Shown piece after piece: positions 33,088 through 44,237 of a stretch of 64,000 nucleotides of DNA; the first letter of the stretch is position 1; each line of letters begins with the position of its first letter. The stretch is taken from NCBI GenBank assembly GCA_964036045.1, contig OZ038380.1, positions 171,367,245-171,431,244 on the forward strand. Direction: 5' to 3'. The notes below the pieces were generated by a model, which ran no database searches, was not told where the DNA came from, and worked only from the letters and a program-made list of their open reading frames with translations. The translations under genes and the position numbers were made by a program. Origin of the DNA: Eutreptiella sp. 'Long Island Sound 2002'. Its lineage: Eukaryota; Euglenozoa; Euglenophyceae; Eutreptiales; Eutreptiaceae.

Positions 33088-33832
33088 ATATCGTGGCGCC
33101 CGGCCACTTCGTGCGGATCGCCCCGGTCGGGTCGACCGACAGCCGGATCTCCTCGTCCTGCATCCCCAACTGGTCCCAGTACCACAGGTCGGAGGCCTCG
33201 TCCGCCCCTGCCGCCCCCTCCCGCTTGGCAAACAGCACCGTGTAGTGGCTCTCGCTGCACACGACCCAGACCGGGTGCACGGGGTCCTTCAGGCGCTCCC
33301 CCACGCGGCAGTTCCCGAAGTGCTCCATCAGCGTGAGGTACCCAGCGCGGCTCCGGTGCGGCACCCTCTGCAGCACCATCACGTCCGGCCCCTCCCCGAT
33401 CTCCGTCACCCCGTCGAATACGTTGCTGACCGCCCGCCCGAACAGCAGCAAGTTGACCAGCTCCTGCCCGCAGTACCCGTGCTCGACCACAAGGCTCGTG
33501 TCCTTGCAGTCCATGTCCCGCAGCAGGAGCCCCCAGTCGGGGGCCTTGGCGCTGCCGGCCTTCGTGTACAGCGCCGACAAGAGGAACAGCAGCAGCCCGT
33601 TGCCGCGCGGCGCCGTGTACTGCGCGCGGTGTGCCAGGACGTAGCCCACGGTGAAGGCCAGCAGCCGGAACTCCTCCGTGTGGCAGCTCTGCTTCAGGTT
33701 GGTGCCGTCCGGCGGCGCGCCACCGCCCCCGAGCGTCGCGAGGAACACCGTCGCCCTGTGCCCGTGCGTCTGCTCGGCGATGTTCAGGAGGACGTCGGCC
33801 ATGGCCGCCGCGACCGCCTGCGTCGCGCGCTC
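33088..33832 (-). CDS. MINDY4: MINDY4-type deubiquitinase, catalytic-domain exon
   Basis: MINDY-3/4 enzymes are cysteine proteases that trim K48-linked ubiquitin chains. This GC-rich exon, open for about 248 codons, reads HGYCGQELVNLLLFGRAVSN, then VFDGV, then GYLTLMEHFGNCRVG and PVWVVCSESHYTVLF, and finally EIRLSVD and IRTKWPGA. These match the C-terminal half of the MINDY-3/4 catalytic domain in order. The CSESH form is closer to MINDY4 than to MINDY3, and its His is the catalytic histidine of the family. The 5' acceptor is at about 33833, with two AG choices. A donor GT lies at 33087-33086, just before a C-rich tract. The upstream exon with the catalytic Cys (GPCG-type motif) and the short C-terminal exon were not found in the window, so the gene is partial or has very long introns. 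Confidence 0.85.
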
Positions 33833-33849
33833 CTCCGAGACGTCAGGAG

Positions 33850-35716
33850 CCACAGGTCAGAGAGTGGACTACTCCCAATACCCATGACCATTGCAGCATG
33901 TGACCAGGCACCTGCAACACATGGTGCGACAGAATGCAAAAAAAAAAGGGTATGAACCAGGGAATGCCATAGCGCCCCCCCCCCCCCCCCCAAGTGTAAG
34001 TGTAGAGTGTATATGCCGCCGGGGTCACCCTGGCGGCGGGAGGGGGGTCCGTGGGTACCCCAACATACATACCTCAAAATGATCCCCATGACGCGCTGAT
34101 CATTTTGAACATAAACAAGTGGGGCAAAAAAAAATTGGCAAAAAAATTTGTCCATCAGCTCAGGATCCCATCAGTCAAGGTCTGACCTGGAGGTCAGGTC
34201 AGGGGTCAAATTTCTTTTTTGTGGTTTTCAGCCATTTTTGAATTCTCCACAAAATTCTGAGTATTTTGAGTGCAGAAACATAGGGTAAAAAAAAATCCCC
34301 TTCGGGAGGCCAAAAAAATGGTATGTTTGTACCAGTAACTGTCCATATACACTCTCCTATGTACACTGAGTGTATTAGCCAGACCCCCCCCCCAGCCCCA
34401 CCAGAACTTTTGACCCGTTCTTAAGCCTAACCCTGGTATGAACGGAAAGGGTTTTGCAGATTCCCATCACCACCCCTGGATTGAGAAGGGCAGGGCAGGG
34501 CGGGGAAGGGATACCGATAGGGCACGGCACTGCACGCCCAGCATGGCAGGCATGGCGTGGCTAAGCAGCATATGGCAAAGAGGGCAAGGAAGAGGGATAA
34601 TTTCCTTCAGTGCCATTCTTCCAAGTGTGCTCTCGAGACTATCTCCATTGAAAGGATACAGTACTGTAGTCTGCACATCACATGGCAAGACCAGCAAGGG
34701 GGGGGGGGGGGGGCAGATTCTATAATCCCTCCCTATCGATACGCCCTACATTTACCCCTTGGGTGTGTGCACCCTGTCCTCGAAGTCATGTGCACCCCAT
34801 CCAATAGGCATACATTCACACCATACAATCCAAAAACATTTCAAAAAACCCACCCACCCACATGACACAAATATCTCTTACACCATTGGTTGAGTCAATG
34901 ACTCCAAAGTGGATGCTCAACCACACCAAAATACTATCCCCTCTCCCTTCCCATGTAACCACCGCTGTATTTCTCTCCCTGGGAGGGGGTGAGGGGCGAG
35001 GGAATTGACCATTTTATCTTATAAGAAGAGTTTCAAATTGTGCAGGGATTTCGGGAGTTGTCCATGGCAGTGCTATTGGTGCTTGTGGTGTGCTTGTGGT
35101 GCAAATGCGTTTATTTCATCCAAGCCAATACATTTTTTTTGGTTCAGGCCATGGTAAGCTGGTAAAGCCCTCTCACCAGATGGCACTCGAGAAAACCTCC
35201 GGAATCAGGGATCACAGCTGTCCAATGCTATGATTGCCTCACAATGCAATGTGGTAGCGGACCTAACACGTAGTGAGGATGAGCCATCCAAGCCAAAACA
35301 TTTAATGTTGTACCACACAAACCACTCACTCTTTTTTGCGGTTTCAGCCATGGATGTTGGCGACACGACATACCCCGACGATAATGTTGTGAATTCCAAA
35401 CGTTCAAAGGGCAGTGCTGTGCTGGCCTAGGTTTAGGGCCCCTGAGAGTGTGGTGCTGATTGCAGATCTATCACGTATGAGCACTCTTGTTCTGTGGTGA
35501 CACAGAATTGAAGAAGGGAGTTGTAGTGAATCGGACACCAAGGTTGTGTGGGTAAAGAGTGCTTGCAGAGTGTCGGGATTGGCAAACATTTTTGAGGAGA
35601 AACTGTACTTCACATGAGATACTACGTAAATGGTTTGCCACAAGGGCTCCATTGCCAAGCCTCCAGGCCTCATGCCAAATCCCTAGCCAAGGTGGCACTG
35701 AAATTTGCAGCAGCGA
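33850..35716. other. Presumed intron or intergenic DNA; poly-G/C tracts only
   Basis: G/C homopolymers lie at about 33975, 34386 and 34697. I see no convincing exon. Confidence 0.5.
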
Positions 35717-35970
35717 GCCCATTCCAGACTTCGTTTATAAGGAATTAAGTTAACTAGGGGGGGGGGGGGTCTGGGTGGGTGCCCCAGCCTGGGTGGGTGG
35801 GTCAAAAGTCTGGGACTCCCCCCCCCTCTTAGAATTGTACTCTGGGTGGGTGGGTCTGTAGTCTCGGACCCCCCCGTTTAATGTTAGTGTGCTGGCTGGT
35901 GGCGCTTTTTTTTCGATTCAAAATGTGTTCAGCAACCTGAATGGGAGGTAAACACAGCAGAGCTAGACCA

Positions 35971-36024
35971 TAGTTGAATGGTAGTGCAGTGGTGCGTAGA
36001 GTGACAGGTGTGTGGTTCAACTCC
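35971..36024 (+). ncRNA. tRNA-like Pol III promoter segment within the hAT-like element
   Basis: TAGTTGAATGG (35971-35981) fits an A box and GGTTCAACTCC (36014-36024) fits a B box exactly, with 32 bases between, as in tRNA genes. A cloverleaf is not evident, so this is a tRNA-derived fragment rather than a tRNA gene. It is repeated inverted in the second copy near 38507-38560. Confidence 0.4.
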
Positions 36025-36156
36025 CGAAAAATTCCCGGTGAGGGTAACTGTTTTGAGCTCCGCTTTTTTTGCAAGGTTCGGAGCTACAGCGACATTTTTT
36101 GTCATGCCATTGGGGTCGCTTTTTGTGTATCTGCAGACCTCATTGTTTGCTTTGCT

Positions 36157-36768
36157 ATGCAGCAGCCTGGGAAGTACCGCTGCGGTTGTGGAGTACTCAT
36201 ATCCAATGTGGGAAAGGCTGAACGTGAGCACTTCAAAAGTGATCGACACCAAAAATGGTTGAAGAGCCAGCAGACTACAAAGACTCTTTCGGCATTTTTT
36301 GTGAAGGAGCAGAACCCTGCGAGCAGCAGCAGCAGCAGTAGCATTACAAACACCAGCAACAACTACAACACCAACAGCAGCAGCAGCAATATCAACTGCA
36401 GCAGTGGTGGCAGCAACAACAATGCCAGCAGCAGCAGCAACAGGAGCAGCAGCAGTAGCAGTAGTACTGCACGCCCAACTCAAGCCCCATCTCCAACAAC
36501 TCAGGCCCCATCTCCAGCAACTCAGGCCCCATCTCCAACTGCAACTACAACCACAGCACAACCAGCAGGACAGGCTGCAACTCAGGCCCCATCTCCAACT
36601 GCAACTACAACCACAGCACAACCAGCAGGACAGGCAGCAACTCAGGCCCCATCTCCAACAACTCAGGCCCCATCTCCAACTGCAACTACAACCACAGCAC
36701 AACCAGCAGGACAGGCAGCAACTCAGGCCCCATCTCCAACTGCAACTACAACCACAGCACAACCATAA
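36157..36768 (+). CDS. Zinc-finger, low-complexity protein of the hAT-like element
   Basis: From MQQPGKYRCGCG the ORF has a CxC...H-x5-H finger (CGCG...REHFKSDRHQKWL). A KTLSAFFVKEQ stretch follows, like those after the N-terminal fingers of hAT and related transposases. Then come Ser/Asn tracts from CAG-type repeats and a Pro-Thr-Ala minisatellite (QAPSPTATTTTAQPAGQAAT). It stops at 36766-36768 because one repeat unit has lost four bases; the repeats continue in another frame to about 36990. No catalytic domain follows. DNA binding is inferred from the finger; the repeat tail is probably not functional. Confidence 0.5.
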   Translation: MQQPGKYRCGCGVLISNVGKAEREHFKSDRHQKWLKSQQTTKTLSAFFVKEQNPASSSSSSSITNTSNNYNTNSSSSNINCSSGGSNNNASSSSNRSSSSSSSTARPTQAPSPTTQAPSPATQAPSPTATTTTAQPAGQAATQAPSPTATTTTAQPAGQAATQAPSPTTQAPSPTATTTTAQPAGQAATQAPSPTATTTTAQP

Positions 36769-36990
36769 ACAGGCTGCAACTCAGGCCCCATCTCCAACTG
36801 CAACTACAACCACAGCACAACCAGCAGGACAGGCAGCAACTCAGGCCCCATCTCCAGCAACACAGGCCCCATCTCCAACTGCAACTACAACCACAGCACA
36901 ACCAGCAGGACAGGCAGCAACTCAGGCCCCATCTCCAGCAACTCAGGCCCCATCTCCAACTGCAACTACAACCACAGCACACCCGGGAAC
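36480..36990 (+). repeat. Pro-Ser-Pro-Thr/Ala-Gln-Pro minisatellite, first copy
   Basis: Units of 15 bp (CTCAGGCCCCATCTC) alternate with longer units ending ACAACCACAGCACAACCAGC. A second copy of the array lies at 37480-37905. Confidence 0.85.
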
Positions 36991-37175
36991 CCCCAAGGCC
37001 ACAACCATTGCAGCAGCAACGCCATTCCCACCATCTCCAGTGTCCTCAACCCCCCCCTCAAATGTTTATAAGGGTCGGGGGGGTCTGGGTGGGTGGCTTG
37101 GTCTTGGGTGGGTGGGTGCCTCACAATCCCAAAACCCCCGAGCCCCTGATAAACGAAGTCTAGCCCATTCCATAC

Positions 37176-37246
37176 CTGCTTCCATCTCCACTGTAATCTC
37201 GCCTGATGTCTGTCGTGTGACAGACCTCGCACTCTGGGGGTGCGAT
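37176..37246 (-). CDS. Candidate exon between the two hAT-like copies
   Basis: The minus strand has an acceptor CTCACCTGCAG, an open 71-bp segment (reading APPECEVCHTTDIRR in one frame) and a donor GCAG/GTATGG. The hAT-like duplication GCCCATTC begins a few bases inside the putative intron. Product unknown; it could be an upstream exon of the MINDY4-like gene. Confidence 0.3.
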
Positions 37247-37385
37247 CTGCAGGTGAGGGAACACAGGGACCACAGGGGCCACAGGGGCCGCGGCGCACGC
37301 TGCGGACGCGGCTGCGGCTGCGGATGCGGATGCGGCTGCGGATGCGCCCACCACCTCGACCTCGACCTGCGATGCGCATGGCGTG

Positions 37386-38806
37386 AGCAGCAATATCAAC
37401 TGCAGCAGTGGTGGCAGCAACAACAATGCCAGCAGCAGCAGCAACAGGAGCAGCAGCAGTAGCAGTAGTACTGCACGCCCAACTCAAGCCCCATCTCCAA
37501 CAACTCAGGCCCCATCTCCAACAACTCAGGCCCCATCTCCAGCTGCAACTACAACCACAGCACAACCAGCAGGACAGCCAGCAACTCGGGCCCCAACTCA
37601 GGCCCCATCTCCAGCACCTCAGGCCCCATCTCCAGCAACTCAGGCCCCATCTCCAACTGCAACTACAACCACAGCACAACCAGCAGGACAGCCAGCAACT
37701 CAGGCCCCATCTCCAACTGCAACTACAACCACAGCACAACCAGCAGGACAGGCAGCAACTCAGGCCCCATCTCCAGCAACACAGGCCCCAGCACCAACTG
37801 CAACTACAACCACAGCACAACCAGCAGGACAGCCAGCAACTCAGGCCCCATCTCCAGCAACTCAGGCCCCATCTCCAACTGCAACTACAACCACAGCACA
37901 CCCGGGAACCCCCAAGGCCACAACCATTGCAGCAGCAACGCCATTCCCACCATCCCCAGTGTCCTCAACCCCCCCCTCAAATGTTTATAAGGGTCGGGGG
38001 GGTCTGGGTGGGTGGCTTGGTCTTGGGTGGGTGGGTGCCTCAAAATCCCAAAACCCCCCAGCGCCTTATAAACGAAGTCTGGTGAGTACTGTGAATTCAG
38101 ACATGCGCAGCGGTGTACCAAGCAGAGAGATTCCGTTCCTGGAATGCTGCTGCTGTTGGTGTTGTAGTTGTTGCTGGTGTTTGTAATGCTACTGCTGCTG
38201 CTGCTGCTCGCAGGGTTCTGCTCCTTCACAAAAAATGCCGAAAGAGTCTTTGTAGTCTGCTGGCTCTTCAACCATTTTTGGTGTCGATCACTTTTGAAGT
38301 GCTCACGTTCAGCCTTTCCCACATTGGATATGAGTACTCCACAACCGCAGCGGTACTTCCCAGGCTGCTGCATAGCAAAGCAAACAATGAGGTCTGCAGA
38401 TACACAAAAAGCGACCCCAATGGCATGACAAAAAATGTCACTGTAGCTCCGAACCTTGCAAAAAAAGCGGAGCTCAAAACAGTTACCCTCACCGGGAATT
38501 TTTCGGGAGTTGAACCACACACCTGTCACTCTACGCACCACTGCACTACCATTCAACTATGGTCTAGCTCTGCTGTGTTTACCTCCCATTCAGGTTGCTG
38601 AACACATTTTGAATCGAAAAAAAAGCGCCACCAGCCAGCACACTAACATTAAACGGGGGGGTCCGAGACTACAGACCCACCCACCCAGAGTACAATTCTA
38701 AGAGGGGGGGGGGAGTCCCAGACTTTTGACCCACCCACCCAGGCTGGGGCACCCACCCAGACCCCCCCCCCCCTAGTTAACTTAATTCCTTATAAACGAA
38801 GTCTGG
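37386..38806. mobile_element. Second hAT-like copy, broken and partly inverted
   Basis: Positions 37386-38081 are the right half of the element in plus orientation, ending CGAAGTCTG, followed by GTGAGTAC. Positions 38141-38806 are the left half in minus orientation, ending CGAAGTCTG, followed by GTACTCAC. The two flanks are reverse complements of each other. This is what results if an element flanked by one 8-bp duplication later suffered an inversion of 37386-38140. Both breakpoints on the element lie in a CAG/CTG repeat. The left half contains the mirrored zinc-finger ORF (38373-38100 region). Confidence 0.8.
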
Positions 38807-39517
38807 TACTCACCTTTTCCCATGCCACAAAACTTTCGCCAGGGGTAAAATTTCGCCACTTTTCTTAACGGCAAAATTTTCCCGGGAAGTTCTCCCCTCT
38901 CGAAGTCCCCCCCCCCCCTGTGCGTACCTTTCGGTCACAACAAAGGACGGATTGGGTGGTGGCCTGTGGGGGTCACCGGTGAGTGTCGCATCCATTTTGG
39001 AGGCCCGGCCGGGGCCAACACTTTCAGAACCGAAAAACATTTTGTCGGCTCAAAATAAATCCCAAAAAATCCCAAAAACGTTTTGCTTTTGGGCACGAAT
39101 GAAGGGGACAAAATGTTTTTTCGGACGCGCGCGCACTGTGCCTTTTTCAACTTGTTTTTTTGCACCTCAGCCTGGGGAAGGGTGCGGGCCGGGCTAGGGA
39201 GGCCAAAAAGGGCAATGACTCGCCTCCCCCCCCCCGCCACCCGCCCCCCGCCCCCAGCAGCGGCAGGCCCGCGGGCTGCCGCTGTCCAAGACGATGCCAG
39301 CCCTTCACCGGACCCTCGAGATGCACCAGGAAAGTGCTGGGCCCCCTCCCTGAGTTGGTGAGGTTTTTGTACACATATATTTTGTTCTTGACCTGCATCG
39401 CACGTGGCCCGAATTTTTCCTCGCGATGTTTGTCTGGCCCATCCTGTGGAGGGTGTGTGTTCACCAGTTGAATGCCATGTCCCCGACTGCACCCTTCTCC
39501 ACTTCATTTCTGTGCAG

Positions 39518-39625
39518 GAGATCGCAACCGGCTCAGCAAGAAGGTCACCCAAGCGCTCGCCTCCGTCGGGGGCTGAGCGAAAGAAACGAAAGGCTGTGGA
39601 GGAGGCGACGCCGAGGGAGGGAACG
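39518..39625 (+). CDS. Exon of an unidentified plus-strand gene (36 codons, basic)
   Basis: It has an acceptor CATTTCTGTGCAG, 36 codons in phase 0, and a donor ACG/GTATGC. It reads ATGSARRSPKRSPP then AERKKRKAVEEATPREGT, with a bipartite-like basic cluster. A likely earlier exon ends at 39357 (TTG/GTGAGG). Family unknown; a nuclear protein is only a guess from the basic cluster. Confidence 0.5.
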
Positions 39626-39732
39626 GTATGCCCCGCAGAGACCTTTTCGCATGTGCCCCAGTGCACCAATCCACCTCCCACCAGGTACCATTGAAGTTGG
39701 GCAATTCTGTGAATTGTTCATAGCCGCAGCAG

Positions 39733-39852
39733 GCTCTCCATGCCCAAGTAAGTGCAGCCCGGGCCTACGACGAGCTGCGGATCCGCAATGGCAGAGTCAA
39801 GCGCGCCCTGCGGGCCAGGGACGGGCCCCCCAACGCAGCCACCACCGTGGCC
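39733..39852 (+). CDS. Next exon of the same plus-strand gene (40 codons, helical)
   Basis: An acceptor CAG precedes it and a donor GCC/GTGAGAGG follows. Its 40 phase-0 codons read ALHAQVSAARAYDELRIRNG then RVKRALRARDGPP, probably a coiled-coil helix. The phase matches the previous exon, which supports a spliced pair 107 bp apart. Confidence 0.5.
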
Positions 39853-41938
39853 GTGAGAGGGTGGGGGGAGGGGGAGGTCCGGAGGGAGCCCCCCCACCCC
39901 TGACCCCTGTGGTACACGGCAGCTCTGAGGAAGCCCTGCACTCAAGAAGATCTCTTGCGCAGCGCTAGTACTGGTCATTGGTTGCATAGCATATCCAAAA
40001 ACTCGCCATCTGGGGCAACAACTCAACAACAGAACAACGTAACACAAAATGCAATATGGAGGATGCGCGTCATGTGCAACGTGGCATCCCAGACTTATAG
40101 ACCCTCCGCCTCTGGCAGGAGAGCTCATCTCAGATTCTCTAGTCCCTGGGGGGTCTAAAAGTGAAAAGGGGGGGGGGGGTGTTGCTACCGGGGGCACCTG
40201 GTTGACTGATGCATAGACGATGCCCACAGACCAAATGGATCACTATCTACTAGATTTCCCAATATCCGCAGCCCCCCAGTTTTGAGGTTAGGCAACGAAG
40301 AAAGGAAGGGTAAAATATGTCCCAGACACAGGTACAAGACTAAGCTTACCCAACATCCCCCAGTATCACCCCTGCCAGGTCTCTCGCCACAGACAGCCAA
40401 GGCACGAACACCCATTGCTCATAAAGCACAACGCAAGCATTGCAAATCATCGGAATTGATACTGACTAAGCGACATTCTCCACCTGAATTTCCATGGTCA
40501 AAGCAATGCAAATCCTCAGTATCTACGAAAGGACGTCCCCCCCGAAGTGGAGCGCCCATGCTACTGCTGGAGGAATGAACCACTGAGGCTCTTAGGCTTT
40601 GATCACATGGTAACCTCCCTGCTCTGCTATTCGCGACACCTCGTGCGCGCGCACGGTGTTCTCCCTGCAAGAATCCGTTGCCTGTGCAATGCAATGCAAG
40701 CCCTTTAGATCTTCAGACTCGCGTTACTTCCTGCATTTGTGTTTCCCGTTTTGTGCATGCCCTTGACTGACAATTGGACGGCCTCCCAAATCAACGCACC
40801 CACTGAGATGAGAGGGATCTACCCATTTTGGTTCTCCGGATGCCTGTCCTACTGTTTGTGTATCCGCCCCTTGTCGGTTTTAGCCTGCGACACTCCGTGT
40901 ACCACCGTTTGCGTTTCCTCGGTGCTCCTTCTTTTCTTCCGCTTACTACTGCCCTCTGTTGCAGGGCCAACATCCCCTGCTGCAGTATGTTTGGGCGCAG
41001 GGGAGAACACTTCACTGGCGTAAAACCACACGTAGGTGGAAGTTACCGTCCTCCTTTACTATTGTACGTGCTCGGATCGTCCAATCCTGCGACTTTATGG
41101 TCTCGCCTCGCCCATGGAGTGGTGGTGCAACATACGGCCACCAAAACCTCTTCCATCTGTGACTGTACATGCAAACTAGTCTTGTCTGGGGAAAGTGGTG
41201 GAGGAGAGGGGGCTCTCATGCTTCGTTTTTGCTGGGCCCTCCTGTGCCACCGCATGGGTTGCACCCGCTTTGGTGACGCTATCTTCGGGTCTGTTTCCCA
41301 AAAAGGGTCCAGCCCATGGGCTGCATCCTCGCTTTATTATGGCGAAAATTTGGGCCCGACTGAGTACTTTGGGGGTTCATTTGGGGCCCTCGGCGGCGAG
41401 GGCCGACCCATCCATCCAGCCACATCAGAAAAAATTCTAAGAGGGGAAAATGGAATCTATTCAAGGGCAACCGTGTGGCGTTGCGACAGGCGCCGAAAGC
41501 GATAAACTGAAAACGGTACTTGGGAGCATCAACACAACGAAGAGGCATAAAGACTGACCCTAGTCATTGGCGAAGCGATCCAGAGGTGTGCGACGTCCCT
41601 GACCGCGTCGCGGATCTCCAGGTTCAGTGCGGGGGCGGAGGGGATGCCGTTCCTGCCCCTTCCCTCGGGGACCCCCCCCCCTTGTGCCGCTTCCCAAAGG
41701 AGCTCCCGTGACTAAACACCACCGCAAGCGAAGAGAACGGGGGGGGGGGGGTCTGCGGCGCGCCAACTTATGTATCTCCAAAACAAAGGATAGCCCGGCT
41801 GTCCCTGATCTTTTGCAGCTCAAGTAAAAGCAAGCGACTTCCTCAAAGCTAAACATTCATGCAGACACCCCCGGCTCGACAGAACAGCATTTGGATGAGA
41901 ACTGCTGGAACGCGTCACCGGTTCAGTCAGCGCCACAC
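39853..41938. other. No supported exon
   Basis: G/C homopolymers at about 40167, 41672 and 41739; otherwise unremarkable. Confidence 0.4.
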
Positions 41939-42098
41939 CTGCATTTTGCTCTCGGTCTCTTCCTCCTTCGCCTCCTCTACCCCTGTATCTTCCTCCTCCT
42001 CCTCATCCGCTTGCTGCTGAGCACGAAGGACCTCCTCCGTACGCTGTGCGGCCTCCAGGCCCACATCTCCAGGAGTGTAGTCGTCCTTCCCCGTGAAC
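41939..42098 (-). CDS. Exon of an unidentified minus-strand gene (acidic)
   Basis: It has an acceptor GAGGTCCTGCAG and a donor ATGCAG/GTGTGG. It reads FTGKDDYTPGDVGLEAAQR followed by a Glu-rich tail (ADEEEEEDTGVEEAKEEE). Its quality and strand match 43888-44237, so they may be one gene. No domain recognised. Confidence 0.5.
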
Positions 42099-42121
42099 TG
42101 CAGGACCTCGCACATGAGAAG

Positions 42122-42176
42122 GAGGGAGGGAGAGAGAGAGAAAGAGAGAGAGAGTGTGGGAGAAAAAGAGAAAGAC
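42122..42176. repeat. (GA)n microsatellite
   Basis: GAGAGA-rich purine run directly 5' (minus strand) of the exon at 41939-42098, serving as its polypyrimidine tract. Confidence 0.85.
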
Positions 42177-43525
42177 ACTGGCCTCGCACCGAAACCCGCT
42201 CCGAATCACAGCCGGACACATGACACAGAAAGCTGTGCATCTTCAACAGTACCTTCTGCTGAGGTGCCCTCCTCTCTGAAGACAATGGTGTTGGGGTGTG
42301 TGCATCCGCAATAGAGACAGCAACAGGGGCACAGCCACGGCACACCATATCACCAGAATGTTCAGACACGATGAACCGGTACTAAGCACCATGCCCCAGA
42401 TATTAGCAACCACACCTCACAGCATTTGACAAGAATGTGTGTTCCCGTAGGGTACATGTCGAGGTCACTAACGTTCACGGCTGCGATTGTGTAAATACCA
42501 GTGCGCCGTGCAATTTGGAGGGAAATACATTGCTTGGGCTGTATGGGTAGCGCTTGCAGCCCAATGCAACATTCCTGGTGGCTGTGGCAAGCGCTAAACA
42601 AAAAACACTGAGCCTGGATCACCGACACGGCAAAAAGTATTCACAGGGATGCACCCGTGTGAAGCAAAAATACTGCAACCCCCAAGACTGCATTCTTCCT
42701 TCTGATCACAAAGCCAACCCTGTCCTGACCTCTATGGAGGTCCGCTGGACCCAAATGGAAGAGGAAGAGCCCCCACCACTGTGTGCACAAGCACCGTATT
42801 CCGTATTGCAGAATGCCCCTAAAATTGTGGAGGGAGATGCCATGAGGGCTCCATGGGGGATGCTTCCAATGCAATGAACAGGCCCTGTTTCACAACTCCC
42901 ACATCCGATGTGGCGGACAGCACCCTCCATACGTCACGGTCTGGATGCTTGAAGGTGAAGGTTTCCAGCACCGGCAGGGGAATGGATGCCACTGGGGCGC
43001 TGCCGAGCCTTGGGACTAACATTCCCTTCTCACCCACAAAACTGCAACCCCCCGCCCGTCCTCAACCCCACGACTACAAAAGACATGACACTGGACACGA
43101 CCAGTTTTGCTGCATAGTAATAAACCAGCCTGGAAACTCCCCATTTGTGCCCCTTACCCCGAAGTGTCCTCCATTTGCGCCGTGTCCCCCATTAGCCGCA
43201 GTTTTTTGTCCTCCATTTCCCCCATCCCCCAACCAGACTGGGTTACTCAGCTGGTATTCGCCGTGCGTGCGACACCACTATTAGGTGCAAAATAGTGGGT
43301 GATAGTAGCGGGAAATGATCCGGCTGTTCCCATTGAAATTGTGCGTGCGGCGCACGCGGCGCAGGTACTCCCCAAGTCCGAATCTGGTACTTCTGCCCGC
43401 GGAGCGGGGTGCAGCCCCGTGCCCATGGCATCCCGCTACCCCCAGTTTTCCTCTACTCCCACCCCTCATTTCTCCCTGCGTTTAAGCACTACCAGTGACC
43501 GGAGACACAAAAAGTCTTCGTGCCG

Positions 43526-43580
43526 TGTGCGTGCATGCGTGCGTGCGTGCGTGCGTGCGTGCGTGTGTGTGTGTGTGTGT
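43526..43580. repeat. (GTGC)n-(GT)n microsatellite
   Basis: About eight GTGC units followed by GT units. Confidence 0.9.
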
Positions 43581-43887
43581 CTCAATTGAACCGCCGCAAG
43601 GATGAGTGTTGTTTCACTCAATGGGCACCTGTTCGTGCGCGACACAATTCCCTGTTGCCTGTGGCAGATTGCTGTTTATGTTTGAGGTCCCTGCCCTGGC
43701 GTCATCTTGTACCCATCCCCTGTCCATCTTGTGCTGGGGTCATACACTCGTTCCTATGAACCGCCCAATCAATGTCTCACTGCTTCACCTTTGCAGAAGG
43801 TCTCATGCTGGCCACCCACTGAGCGAAACCCTCAACACGCAAGGAGGCGGTTTGCAAACCCTACCATACTGCGAGGCGCAACCATAC

Positions 43888-44237
43888 CTGAGATATGTCA
43901 TGGGCAATATCTTGGCCAGCGCAGCCTTGCTGCGCCTGTGGCTCCTCACATGAGGATAGCTGCTCTTCTGCTGCAGCAGGGCCAAGATCCTCACCGCCTG
44001 CTGCACTCTGCTGCTCATCGGTGCTTCCCTCTACGCCCTGTGCCGGAACCTCTTTCGCGGCATCTTTCTCCACTGCATCCTGAGCGCCCTCCATGCTCTG
44101 TACCGGAGCCTCTTTTGGTCCGTCTTTCTGCACTGTGTCCTTGCCGACCTCTGCTGAGGATGTGTCCGGAGCGCCCTCTGCTGAGGGTGGCACCTCGTCG
44201 TCACCCTTGGGGCTTGCTTGCAATCCTTCTTCTGGTG
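43888..44237 (-). CDS. Exon encoding an acidic, Ala/Glu/Pro-rich segment
   Basis: Splice sites are strong: acceptor GGTTGACTGCAG and donor TCTCAG/GTATGG. The 350-bp exon reads PEEGLQASPKGDDEVPPSAE and then imperfect repeats (KDGPKEAPVQSMEGAQDAVE, KDAAKEVPAQGVEGS). It is probably a disordered linker in a larger protein. Unidentified. Confidence 0.5.

Larger units (their letters stand above)
35725..37162 (+). mobile_element. hAT-like element with 8-bp target duplication (1438 bp)
   Basis: The ends are CAGACTTCGTTTATAAGG and, reversed, TAGACTTCGTTTATCAGG. GCCCATTC at 35717-35724 and 37163-37170 is an 8-bp target duplication. Both ends have subterminal GGGGTCTGGGTGGGTGG sequence. It carries a zinc-finger ORF and a Pro/Thr/Ala minisatellite but no transposase catalytic core. 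The YAGAC start and 8-bp duplication fit hAT. A 9-bp reading of the duplication (GCCCATTCC) would point to Mutator instead. Confidence 0.85.

Noticed and set aside
37265-37290. GPCG repeats on the minus strand as the missing MINDY4 catalytic-Cys motif
   Set aside because: They come from a tandem CCACAGGGG repeat, and the surrounding residues do not match the MINDY N-terminal block.
35929-37901. Minus-strand Cys/Trp-rich ORFs (CCGCSCSWRWGL repeats)
   Set aside because: Antisense translation of the Pro/Thr/Ala minisatellite in the hAT-like elements.
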